DNA from: Edolisoma coerulescens
Lineage: Eukaryota > Chordata > Aves > Passeriformes > Campephagidae
Length of the DNA stretch: 64,000 bases
Direction of reading: 5' to 3'
Assembly: GCA_013397115.1 (NCBI GenBank)
Contig: VWZW01000843.1
Location: 372,001-436,000, forward strand
Both the position numbers and the translations under genes were made by a program. Shown here piece by piece: positions 37,401 through 47,806 of the stretch (its first letter is position 1; each line of letters begins with the position of its first letter). The notes under the pieces are model-generated. The model worked only from the letters and a program-made list of their open reading frames with translations, was not told where the DNA came from and did no database searches.

Positions 37401-39830
37401 AGGGCGAGCAGTGGGATTTTGCCACATTCCACTTAGCTCTGTAGCTGAGACAGTTTAGAAAGATCTGGGTCAGGTTCAAAGGAAAAGCACTTTAGCAGTC
37501 AAAGCACTCATTTTTTTTCAGGATGCATTTGTTAAAACAAGGCATAATATACAGCCAGGACAATCTCTTACCCTGTCCTCAGCAGAGCTCACGGACCCTG
37601 GAAAGGGCACAGCTCCTTGTCCTGCTAGGACGCTATGGCTCTGACCCATAGAGTGCTGCAAAAGAACCCAGAGAGAGCAAAAGAAAGGAAGGCAGAGACC
37701 AAGTGCTGTCTCCTGTACTACAATACCTTTCTGGGTTGCTCTGTGCCTGTTACTGTAGTTTTCTGAGATTTTTTCCTGTTTGTAAAAATTAAGCTGGTGT
37801 TACAAATTTCCTCACCAGGTCTTTCCACTGGTCAGTCATGCATCTGCATTAGCACAGTTTTGTCATCTTTAATGTTACGTTTGCATACCAAGGTCCTGTG
37901 GCCCCTATTTACTTCTGGCTTGACCTCCTTGGTCCTCTTCTCTTTGTATCCAGGATAATCACAAGCATCTGCTACCCACAGTCAGCAGCTTTTGCAGATT
38001 ATGCAGCTTCTGAGAGATTGTTGGCCTATTTTATTTTGTCAATATGAAGACAGAGGCTGTGTTTACCACCCGAGCTGCTGCAATGCCCTCTGAGATGTAT
38101 TCAGGCAAATCTGTGCGTCTCATGTTTTTGTACTCAGCCGGGTACAGAAATAGAGAGGAAAGAAAATTCTGTGAAGAAAGGACAACAATTTAGTTTGCCT
38201 GCAATTGAAGGTCTGTATCTTAACCTTATCTTGATACAAAGAAATAAATAATAAACTTGGGGTGCTTTGTAGGATGACACTGCATTAGAAGTGGGTACTT
38301 CAAAATAGCCCAGAAAAAAGGGGGCCAAGACAGTGCTGCATGACACTGGTGGTCTGGAGGGTAACAAGCAAGTGAGGACATATGGATTGGCATCCTGGTT
38401 TTGCAGGTAAAGTCCAGCTCTTGGAAAAAAAAAGACAAGGGACCTGAGAGAGTGCTGTGATACCTCGCTGAGTCAAAGAAAAAACACCTATTCATTCAGG
38501 ACAAAATATCTTCTTTTTCTTTTTTTTTTCCCCTGGGGGAAATACAAGCTAATTCTGTTGGTAACACTGGAGTTATCTGCAGATTCACTGGTGTGCATGG
38601 GCTCAGTAACTTCCCCTGTGCAAGCTGAGGGCTCTGGTAATGAAGGGAGCAGTCCGCAGTGGGAGAAAGGTAAGAGTTCCCCTGCCAGAAGGTGATAATG
38701 GCAGGGAAAAGGAGATTTTCAGAATTCAGGTCCATGGGTAACTGGTTCCACATATATTTCATAAAAAGGCTTTTAGATCCTAAGTTGTACTCATTTCTGA
38801 GTAGCCCATATTATCACACTTTACCTTTCATATTTGTTTGCTTGCCAGGTTATGTTAGTTGTTAAAAAGATCTTGCCTCCAAGGCTTTCTATGCCCACCA
38901 TGCTGCTGTCCAAAATGGCAATATTCTCGCCTGTTCCTGAAATGTCAAGATGCATTTTTTCTCCTATGAGATAGAAATAATTTCTGAAAACCAGACATTT
39001 AATACTCAGCTAAAGTGAACACCAAATCTTCTATTCCTATTTTTATTTTCATTTTCCATATCATATTTTTGTATGTAGCATCCACAGGCACAGCCCCAAG
39101 ATATTAAAAGGAGATAGTAGTTAAAGACAGTGTTGTGACCATTACTTAATGGCAGTTTACATTTCATTTTCATGGAAACTCATTAGTAGTGGAAGAATCT
39201 TTTAGATCGTCTTCTGAAAGGTTGTCCCAAACAACTTATGTTCTGGTGTCCTAATCAGACAGCTTTTGAATTCCATCCAACTTTTAAATCCAACTTTTAA
39301 AAGTTGGATTAAACAGCTAAGTAAGACGAACAGGAAGGTAATTTGTATCACCTCATTTTAGCCATATGCAAAGCTATCCCACCAAAAAAGGACACACTCT
39401 GCCCAAACCCTGCAATCTAGTTCTTCAGTGAAAGAGTTTAGAAGATTGAACAAAATTTCACTAAAAAACCTTCACAGAATACCTGAAAATAATTTGATGA
39501 GCTGCTGAACCACGGTGTTTGTCATCTTTTCTGTCTTGAATTTGTTTGCACTTGCTGCCACAGATTTATATCAGAAATTTGCCATTGGAACAATGTGAGT
39601 CTGAGACACATTACATGAGTTACACTGGTGACATCCTGTCAGCTGGGTCATTGTGTTTCACATCATAAACTGCAGATGTGCAACTGAGCAAGACACAACT
39701 TTTAATGCAGCAAGGATTACAGCAAATGACAACATAGATTCCATATATAGTATGCTACCTTAAAAAGAAGCAATTAAAAAATGGACTATTTCTAAGAACT
39801 GAAGTGGCTCTTTATTTGTAGAAATGTTGT
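31403..39830. other. Non-coding span, no recognised gene
   Basis: About 8.4 kb without an identified gene or transposon. AT-rich at 31.5-33.2 kb and 38.8-39.8 kb, with more GC at 33.4-33.7 and 34.7-35.4 kb. Contains simple pyrimidine runs (for example 38,510-38,531) and the palindrome at 39,275-39,310. Chance frames only. Confidence 0.5.
39275..39310. repeat. Tandem 13-mer plus inverted copy (perfect 24-bp palindrome)
   Basis: ATCCAACTTTTAA occurs twice head to tail at 39,275-39,287 and 39,288-39,300. The second copy is followed directly by its inverse, so that 39,287-39,310 is a perfect 24-bp palindrome with no spacer. Direct duplication combined with an inverted copy is the footprint expected of template switching during replication. 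Confidence 0.9.
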
Positions 39831-39835
39831 AACAG
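39831..39835. repeat. Left target-site duplication AACAG
   Basis: AACAG directly before the TGT terminus of the LTR at 39,836. The identical pentamer lies directly after the ACA terminus at the other side. Confidence 0.85.
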
Positions 39836-40203
39836 TGTGGTAGATTGACCTTGGCTGGATGCCGTGTGCCCTCCAAAGCTACTCTACCCCTCCTCTCCCC
39901 AGCTGGACAGAATACAATCAAAGAGTCCTGGCTGGAGATAAGGGCAGAGAGAGAGCACTCACCTGTTACTTTTGTCACAGGCAAAACAGACTTGACCTGG
40001 GGAAATTAATTGAATTTACTGCCAATCAGATCAGATCAGAGTAGGGTAATGAGAAATAAAACCCAACCATAAATCATCTTTCCCCGCTCCCTCCCAGGCT
40101 TAACTTCACTCCTGACTCCTCCTCCCCTCCAGCAGTGCAGGGAGATGGGGAATGGGGGTTTTGGTCAGTTCATACCAAAACCTTGCCATGTTAAACCAAT
40201 ACA
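39836..40203 (-). mobile_element. Solo LTR, internally deleted (TguLTR5-like)
   Basis: A bird endogenous-retrovirus LTR in minus orientation, with termini TGT (39,836) and ACA (40,203) and a perfect 5-bp target-site duplication, AACAG, on both sides. Landmarks on the plus strand: GGCTGGATGCCGTGTGCCC, CCCCAGCTGGACAG, GAGATAAGGGCAGAGAGAG, GCAAAACAGACTTGACCTGG, 'AGTAGGGTAATGAGAAATAAAACC', 'GGCTTAACTTCACTCCTGACTC', and finally ACCAAAACCTTGCCATG...CCAATACA. As I recall, the family's LTR is around 1 kb; here 'GGTCAGTTCAT' joins straight to 'ACCAAAACC' near 40,173, so most of U3 and the promoter are deleted. A 5-bp duplication fits class III (ERVL-like) integration. There is no internal retroviral sequence, so it arose by LTR-LTR recombination. 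Confidence 0.9.
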
Positions 40204-40208
40204 AACAG
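40204..40208. repeat. Right target-site duplication AACAG
   Basis: Identical to the pentamer at 39,831-39,835. Together they define the LTR boundaries exactly. Confidence 0.85.
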
Positions 40209-40902
40209 TGCCAAATAATCCAGCCAGATATGCACATGCTGATGTCTCTGTGCCCCTCAGTGTGCTCCGCTCCTCAAGCTGCAGATTGAGCATTTAGTTT
40301 TTTTCATTCTCACCTACCAATGCCCCAGACTCAATTCTTGTACACATGCAGAATAAGAAACAACAGCATTGGTTTTGACAATTTTGTCCTTCTGAAAACC
40401 AAACAGCTGGAGAGAAAGCAAAATTCCACCATTTTCACAGCTGCTCATCAGGTGTCCCCCCTGCAGGCCCCAGGGAAGGGCAGAAGGGTATAGTGAACTA
40501 GTGCTGGCCGAGGGCTCAGGATGCAATCTTGCCACTGCAGCGTGGAACTCGGCACAGACTCATTTGCCCTGCTGAGAAGCATCCACTATACATAATGCCA
40601 AGACATGACAAAAATGAATGCCTCTCAGTGCCTTCTCACTTTGGAAGCCCCTTGTCACATCTCAGGTAGCCTCCTTCAGTCTTAGGGTGAAGTTTCAGGA
40701 TGGATTATTAGTTTCTTTCCCTCCTCCCCAGTATGTGGCTTTGGGACTGCTAGTCAGAGATTTTGCAAGAGGAGCTTTAATTTGAGATGTGCTACAGAAA
40801 TGTCTGATTACATAGCAACTCCCCGATGGAAGATAGTGCTGTTCTTCACCACCTGCAGAATAGTTTCAAACCCAGTAACTTGCTGTTGTTGTTGTCAGCT
40901 AT

Positions 40903-41492
40903 TGAGGTTTAAGCCCAGCCAGCAGCCAAGCCCCACACAGCCGCTCATTCACTCCCCCACCAGCAGGACTGGAGAGAGAATCAGAAGAGTTAAAATTGGA
41001 AAGCTTGTGGGTTGAGGTGAAGAAAGTTTAATAGAGAAAGCAAAAGCTACACACAGAAACAAAGCCCAACAAGGAATTAATTCACTGCTTCCCAAGGGCA
41101 GGCAGATGTTCAGCCAACTCCAGGAGAGCCCCATCAGGTGTAACAGTAACTTGGGAAGACAAACACCATCACTTCAAATGTCCTCCCCTTTTTCCTACTT
41201 CCCCCCATTTTATATAACTGAGCATGATGTCAGATGGTCTGGAATATCCCTTTGGTCAGCTGGGGTCACCTGTCCTGGCTGTGTCTCCTCCCAACCTCCC
41301 ACGCACCCCCAGCCCCTCACCAGCATGGCAGTATGAAAGGAGAAAGAAATGGCCTTGGCTCTGTGTATGCCCTGCTCTTGAATAAGAAAAAAGATCTCTA
41401 TGTTAGCAACCCCGTGTTCAGCACAAATCCAAAACACAACCCCATAGCAGCCGCTGTGAAGAAAATTAATTCTACCCCAGCCAAAACCAGCA
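40903..41492 (-). mobile_element. Near-complete ERVL-type LTR
   Basis: About 590 bp matching, over its full length, the bird ERVL-type LTR I remember. Landmarks on the plus strand: TGAGGTTTAAGCCCAGCC near the left end, CACACAGCCGCTCATTCACT, GTGGGTTGAGGTGAAGAAAG, 'CACTGCTTCCCAAGGGCAGGCAGATGTTCAGCCA', 'GGAATATCCCTTTGGTCAGCTGGGGTCA', GTCCTGGCTGTGTCTCCTCC, and CCCAGCCAAAACCAGCA at the right end. Read on the minus strand it has a TATA box TATATAAAA (plus 41,208-41,216) and, about 180 bases downstream, ATTAAA (plus 41,027-41,032) as a plausible polyadenylation signal. No retroviral genes lie on either side, so it is a solo LTR. No clean target-site duplication is visible. The terminal dinucleotides are slightly decayed. 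Confidence 0.9.
41208..41216 (-). promoter_or_regulatory. LTR TATA box
   Basis: TATATAAAA on the minus strand, at the position expected for the promoter of the ERVL-type LTR. It would drive transcription leftwards if still active. No data on activity. Confidence 0.6.
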
Positions 41493-41623
41493 TATTAGTG
41501 CTGACAGAACAAGAAAATAATGTTTGAAAGCATGAAGTGCCCTCTAACCTGTGAACTTTCCTATCAAGTTGGCATACAGCACTGGTGCAAAACCAGCAAA
41601 CCTGTCCTAAGCAGCACCCTAAG

Positions 41624-42203
41624 CAGCGTGGCCAGCACATTGAGGGAGGCGATTCTGCCCCTCTGCTCTGCTCTGCTCTGGTGCAATCCTACCTGGAGTG
41701 CTGCATCCAGCTATGGGGTTCCCAGCACAGGAAAGACATGGACCTGTTGAAGCAAGTCCAGAGGAGGGTCACAAAAATGATCAAAGGGCTGGAGCATCTC
41801 TCCTATGAGAACAGGTTGAGAGGGTTGAGACTGTTCAGCCTGGAGAAGAGAAGGCTCCAGGAAGGCACCTTCCAGTGCATAAAGGGGGCTTACAACAGGA
41901 GAGCTGGAGAGGGACTTTTTACAAGGGTGTGTAGTGATAGGACGAGGGGGAATGGCTTCAAACTGAAGGAGGGTGGGTTTAGATTGGATATCGGGAAGAA
42001 GTTCTTTCCTGTGAAGGCAACGAGATACTGAAACAGATTGCCCAGAGAAGCTGTGGATGCTCCATCCGTGGAAGTGTTCAAGGCCAGGTTGGATGGGGCT
42101 TTGAGCAACCTGGTCTAACAAATGGCACACCTGCCTACGGCAGGGGAGCTGGAACAGGGTCTTCAAGGCCCCTTCCAACCCAAACCATTCTATGACTCTA
42201 TGA
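41624..42203 (+). mobile_element. CR1 LINE 3' part with reverse-transcriptase C-terminus
   Basis: A plus-strand, 5'-truncated CR1 of about 580 bp. It begins near GTGGCCAGCACATTGAGGG and continues through the ORF2 end ('TACCTGGAGTGCTGCATCCAGC', 'AAAATGATCAAAGGGCTGGAGCA', 'CTGTTCAGCCTGGAGAAGAG') and the 3' UTR ('GTTCAAGGCCAGGTTGGATGGGG') to the tail CATTCTATGACTCTATGA. A frame open from 41,585 to 42,031 covers the last roughly 130 residues of the reverse-transcriptase ORF. It stops at a TGA at 42,029 where the family consensus, as I recall, has tryptophan. A (TCTGC)n run at about 41,667-41,682 is a local expansion inside the element. It lies 130 bp right of the ERVL LTR. Confidence 0.95.
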
Positions 42204-44434
42204 AAATCCAGCAGCCTGCAGATAAATGAAGACTCTTGGCTACCAGTGCCGTCAGTCTGGCACCTTTTCTGGGCTCCAAATTCTCCTGAAAATGTAAATG
42301 GAGATGGTGAAGATGAGAGCTAAATGCAAAACTGGTGTTGTTTTTTTGCATCAAAATTGGAAAATTAAATCATTTTTTTAGTAAGAACTTCTATTCAAGT
42401 TTAATTTCAACTATGAGAGACAAGTATGTTGCTACTAAGGAAATTTTTTTTTAAATCAGGAAAGGAAATAAACTAGAAATTAAATTCTAGGATAACATAA
42501 ACCCATTTAATTAAACTGTAACATTCAATAGAAGTTTATTGTGGGTTTTTTCCTTGTGTTTGGGATGCTTCCAGACAAAGATCTCGCAATTTATAAATAA
42601 ACAGATCAAGGTATTGGGAACATCTTTTTCCTTTCCAAGAGTGGATATAGAAAGGACAGCCTAAAAGGGAACAAGCACAGAATGATCTCTACAGCTGCTG
42701 CAAGGACTGCCTACTCAAAGTTGGAATTACGGGATTTTAATGCATCATCTGACCTTCCAAAAATGCGAGCTCGTACTTATGATTTCCTTCAGAGAACAAG
42801 CAAGGATTGTCTGCATTTGTTCCCGAATGTTTGACATCCTGGAAGTGAAGATTTAAAACAATTCACATGGAAATTGCATCTAGGCATGGCATTGCATATT
42901 TTCACACAGCCTATTTCTTCTCTCTTTAACATGTCTCATCCAAAAATAATGGTGCTCAATGGCACTAAGGAGGAAAAACCTTACCCAGACAAATTGCTTG
43001 ACAGCTAAAAATCCACTGTACCTGCACACGATCTCTGCTTGTTTAGCATGAACTGAAACTCTCATGACTAAGGGAAAAACACACTTTTCCTTCCGTCCTT
43101 CTTTCCCATTAGAAACCATGAGGGTGAAAAGAGCTAAAGGCAAAAACCGTTATTGCTTAGGGTTCTTTGGTGTTTCTCCAGAGAATTATTACTAAATGGA
43201 CTCACCTTGCTAAGTTTTCTCCTCTAAGGAAGGATCATTTGTACAGGCCACTTGCAATGTGAATTCCAGCACATTGGAAGTGCTTACCCAAGTGGATATA
43301 AAGCTGTAGAAAAAGGAACATAAACAAAACCTGGAAATCCAGGGAATTTCCTTTTACTTAATGTTCAGAAAACATAGTTGAGGCCTATCAGGCCATGCAG
43401 CTGTATTAAATTTCATTGATTGGGAATAAAACAGAATTGGAAAAACATGAGTGAATAGCAAAAGCAGTGTCCTGTGAGAGTTGGAAGGAAGGACACGTTT
43501 AGTGTGACGATATTCTGACTTAAAGGAATAAGTACCCATTTTATTTCGGCTGCTCCATATTTTTTCTTACACAGTTCTACTGCAAATTCTTCTTTTTTTT
43601 TTTTAAGATCTCCTAAGCTGCTACGAGCTCAACAGCATTCTTAGAGGGATTCTGACTCCTTTATCCTCCCCATGAAAAAGGATGCTTGTCTGAAAAGAAG
43701 TAGGTAGCATGTTTCCTTCCCACCACCCTTGTTCCTGTCATTGTCTATTTAATTCAAATTTGATTTATTTAAGGGATTTAGCAGCTGCCTAAATAAAATT
43801 AAATTAAAATGACATTCTGAAAAATATCTAAATTCAAAATGAGGACAACTCATCTTCTCTTCCCCCAAAAAATACAAAATGCTAGTTTTTGCCTTGAGCT
43901 TGGTCTTTTCACTGTCTCCTGATGTGCCTGAGAGGCAATCCACTCCAGAGCGACCTTCAAACATTTCTGTGGCTTTGGGTTGGGAGATTTTTCAGGCCAT
44001 GAACACCCTTTCCCTAAGAACCATGCTACTCTGGAGAGCAAAGGGAGAGTTTTGGCATGTGAGCAGCCTCTCCTGAGCATCTCTGCTGCTGACTTGGGAA
44101 TGCAAATTAAACATGTCCTGCATCCAGAAACATGAACACCTTGAGTGGCTTCCCTCTCTGAGCAGGTAACTCTTTTTTGAAGAATTCTCACATTTATTTG
44201 ATCAGTCCTAGTTCTATTTCATTCAAGACAACACCTGCCTCCAGATCACTGCACAAATATTGACTTTCCACTAATTTTTGAATAGAAAGTGGGAGAAATT
44301 TTACCCAACAACCAAACCAGATAACTCTTACTCAGACTTCTGTCCCTCTTTAAGAGCCTTTTGAAAGTTTTTACAGGATTTTTGTCCTAACTCCCCACAT
44401 TTCTGTTAGTACTATTATTGCTGAAGAAAAGGAA

Positions 44435-44490
44435 ACAATAGCAATAATAGTAATTGTAATAACAATAAAAGTAATAATAAAAATTATGAT
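44435..44490. repeat. Imperfect AAT/ATA-type microsatellite
   Basis: ACAATAGCAATAATAGTAAT and following TAATAA and AATAAAAGTAATAATAA units form an interrupted trinucleotide repeat on the plus strand. Confidence 0.7.
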
Positions 44491-45798
44491 GTCTTACATC
44501 TTTCAGTCTATAAAACCAGATTTCAGCCTTCTCTTTCTATCTTCACTCATTTTCTATTCTGGTTTTCCTTCTATCTTTTTCCTCTTTCATGAATCTACTA
44601 CCCCATTCATGCCCTTTCCTAGCAATTTTTTGCCTCATTCCACTTTGGCCTTGTAGCTCACACATTGGCCATTTACTTGCTGTTCCTGTTCTTTGTTTCT
44701 CACACTAAAAAGAACAACTCTTTGGTTCCTCTGGAACCTTCTAAAGACCATTGCTCATCTCCACTGCAAAGATGAATAAAAACTTTGATGATAACAAAGC
44801 CTGAGTTAGTATCTTCTTGGATCTGTTTGCTTCTGGCAGACTTTCCCAACTGGATAAATGTGTTCATTTCAATATAACCATTAATCACATACTTATAATT
44901 CTTTGTTGCACAGAACCACTACCCAGCTGAATATGCAGAAAGAGCACTGAATCATGCAGGAGTGTGGAAAAAGAAAAGGAAAGGCAAAAATCCTATAATT
45001 ATACTAAAAATACTATAAAGCATTTCAATGCACACAGAACTATTTATTGTTCCTAGGTTTACTGGAGGTTGGTGGGACTTTGGAAAGAAGACACTGAACC
45101 AACTGACACAGCTGTATTTTAAAGTATATTAAAAGTAATTTGAATAATTTTAAAGTATATTTAAAAAGACCCATCTGTTTCTTTCAGAATATAATAGATT
45201 TAATTCAATATTTGGTTGGACTGGTGGTGTCTGAAGGTTAATCTCTGATGTTTCCTTCTCACACAGCTGTGACTCTTACAAAATGTCTGAAACACTCATG
45301 AGAAAAATAACAAAGGTTTATGTCACTTCCCTATTGTTTTGTTAAGGTTTGGGATTACTGTTTTTATCTGCTACATTGTGTGAGGCCTGTGTTGGCAAAA
45401 TTGGTCTTGAAGGTGGGTCAGCCTAGAACACAGTCTGTTAGGTGTTCCTCAGTCTCCTTTCAGTCACTTTGTACGAATTGCCAGGAAGAAAGGGGGCCTA
45501 TTTATCTAAAATCCTCAGGAAAAAACCTCTGCACAAGCATCAGATGTAGAAAGGCCATGTCAGGTCAAAAAAGACTTTCCCAACAGAAATCAATGAGATG
45601 TGTTTATTTCCAACAAAAACAAATATTTTTTTGAAAATTCACACTTTCCAGTGAACTGCTGCTTCATTGGAAAATTCCTGACCAGCGGTAGCATATGGAA
45701 AGACAAGGTCATCATGACTTGGTGTTGTCATCTCATGTTCCTTGGAGGATTAATATGGATCAGTAATAACTGCAGCAGCCAGAGCAATTCATAATTGA

Positions 45799-45833
45799 AA
45801 AGGTGCTAATGAACAATGAAAGGTGCTAATGAA
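45799..45833. repeat. 15-bp direct repeat, 20-bp period
   Basis: AAAGGTGCTAATGAA occurs identically at 45,799-45,813 and 45,819-45,833. A recent local duplication is the simplest reading. Confidence 0.85.
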
Positions 45834-47748
45834 TTGATGAAGTCAGCAGAGTCAGAAATTTCTTACTCACAGTATTTTTGCCTCTTTTTGATCCTTTTTA
45901 CACCATGTGCTGAGCAAAGAATGGAGTATGTCTCCTTGTAAGGCCTGACCATCCTTTATAAATGGAATTCTCTTTGATGATACTATGACTGCAAGTAGAT
46001 TCCTGGCCACTAAAATCCTGCCTGAGTTTCCCCAGTTTTCCTGCTATGTCCTTTGAAGTTCCATGTAGTTCATTAATTTAGGGATCTGAGATTGTCTTTG
46101 TTCGGTATATTACTTTATCTGTCAAATATACAGGCCATCAAAGAGGGGTAGATGACTGTACATGCTTCTCTTCACCCTTCAGGATGAGCAATCCTACCTG
46201 GCTAGGCCCTTTACAATGCTTGCGTGGCCTCTAATAAGATCCAGCAGAAAGAGAGAAAAATCTTAATCTCTAGGTTCATCTGCCATCTTTGATGTAAAAT
46301 CAGCTTGAGTTGTAATCCAGGAAATCCTTGCTAGATGCTCAGGCTGATGCTCTTAAGGGTTTTGCTCTGCTGAAGGCTCTGGGCTGGATGGTATCTTAAT
46401 GAGATGAGTGTGCTGCATAGGGGAGCTCCTGTCTCTCAGATGGATTCTGTAGGGAACAGCAAAAACCTGCCCTCAGAGTCACCTCTTGTTGGTTAAGTGC
46501 AGGATAAGGAACGATAGGGCAAAGGAGAAGCAAGAACAAGTATCATTTTCCCAGTTGCCTCATCTCTTCCCTTTGTAAAATCATTTCAAAATTACATTCT
46601 TCCTACATAAAATGTCTTTGGGGTTTTATCAGAGATACTTTAAATTAGAATTTGCACTGGTTTTTGTCTTTCACAACTCTACATTTCATTTATGGCACCT
46701 GCAAAATGCCACCTGTGCTTGACAGGGATTATTCTGAATGCAACACACAGATCAAATGGAATGTCTAGAGCCCTGAAAAGTATTCTAAATGTATGCCATA
46801 ACCATGAAGTTAAGAAAGGGATACACAGCCTGCAAATCTAAGACTTTCCCCTAAAATTACACAGTGGCCATTAGTAGCCATCTGCCTGCTGGAGGAACTT
46901 CTGAAGTGAACCGGGCTCCTGCGGAAAGGAGGAGGGAACAGAAAGAGAAGGAGCATCAAGCTGCAGTTTGCAGGGCTGTAAGCACAAATTTCTGCTTCCA
47001 GAAGGAAGAAACTAATTTGTCAAGATAAGAAATAGTACAGAATAATGTCTCTCTGTTCTCAGGAACACTGGAACAAAGTAGTAAGTGCTCTGTCCTACCC
47101 GTGAGGGCAAATGCACCAAAGCAGCAAACGTGGGAGAGAACCGGGAAGGACAGTGTGAGGTTGATGGCATGCCATCCAGCTCCAAGCGACCCTTAACGGC
47201 TGCATACTCCCAGCAAACACGACTAATGCGGATGAGGCAGATGAAATACACATGCTCATACTAAGGAAGAAAAGAACTTCAATTATACTGTTCCAGTGCT
47301 CTAATCCCATTAAACAAAAGCTGCACACCAACAGGACGAAAAATCAAAGCAAGGAGCAGTTGTAGGTATGGCTGAAAGATGCCGAGCTGTTCCGTTCAGG
47401 ATCTATAAAGGAGTGCTCCCAAGGACTGGAGCAAAGACGTGTAGCTCTCTCCTTTGGTGATGCATGCTCTGCCTGCTGCTTAATCCTGGGGGATTTTTAA
47501 TCCTTTTCCAATGGCTATGCAGGACTTTCAATACTGGCTTTTTCCCACAGATTTCCTGGAGCATACAGACTCTTACCCAACACTTCAACCAGTCTTGACA
47601 ACAACCATCTAAGTCTAAAGCAACAAGTGAGTATTGTACAGACTATAAACCAACTTCATTTCTTTGTTGCTGAGTAATGCATGAAGAAGATTAGGGCTGC
47701 AATCACCTATCACTGCATCTGCTTCAATTTTTTTCCAGAACACTCTGA

Positions 47749-47806
47749 CAGCAAAAACCAACAAAAAAACCCAAACCAAAAACAACAAACAAAAACTCTA
47801 AAACCC
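47749..47806. repeat. A/C-only low-complexity tract
   Basis: After GACAGC the plus strand is almost entirely A and C (AACCAAC, AAAAACCCAAACC, AACAACAAACAAAAAC units), broken by CTCT near the right end. Simple-sequence expansion. Confidence 0.65.

Noticed and set aside
40898..40902. Possible target-site duplication for the ERVL-type LTR
   Set aside because: The left flank GCTAT does not match the right flank TATTA or TTAGT. No convincing duplication, so it was not annotated.
41585..42031. 148-codon frame considered as a host gene
   Set aside because: It is the C-terminal part of the CR1 reverse-transcriptase ORF within a truncated retroposon, listed as part of that element.
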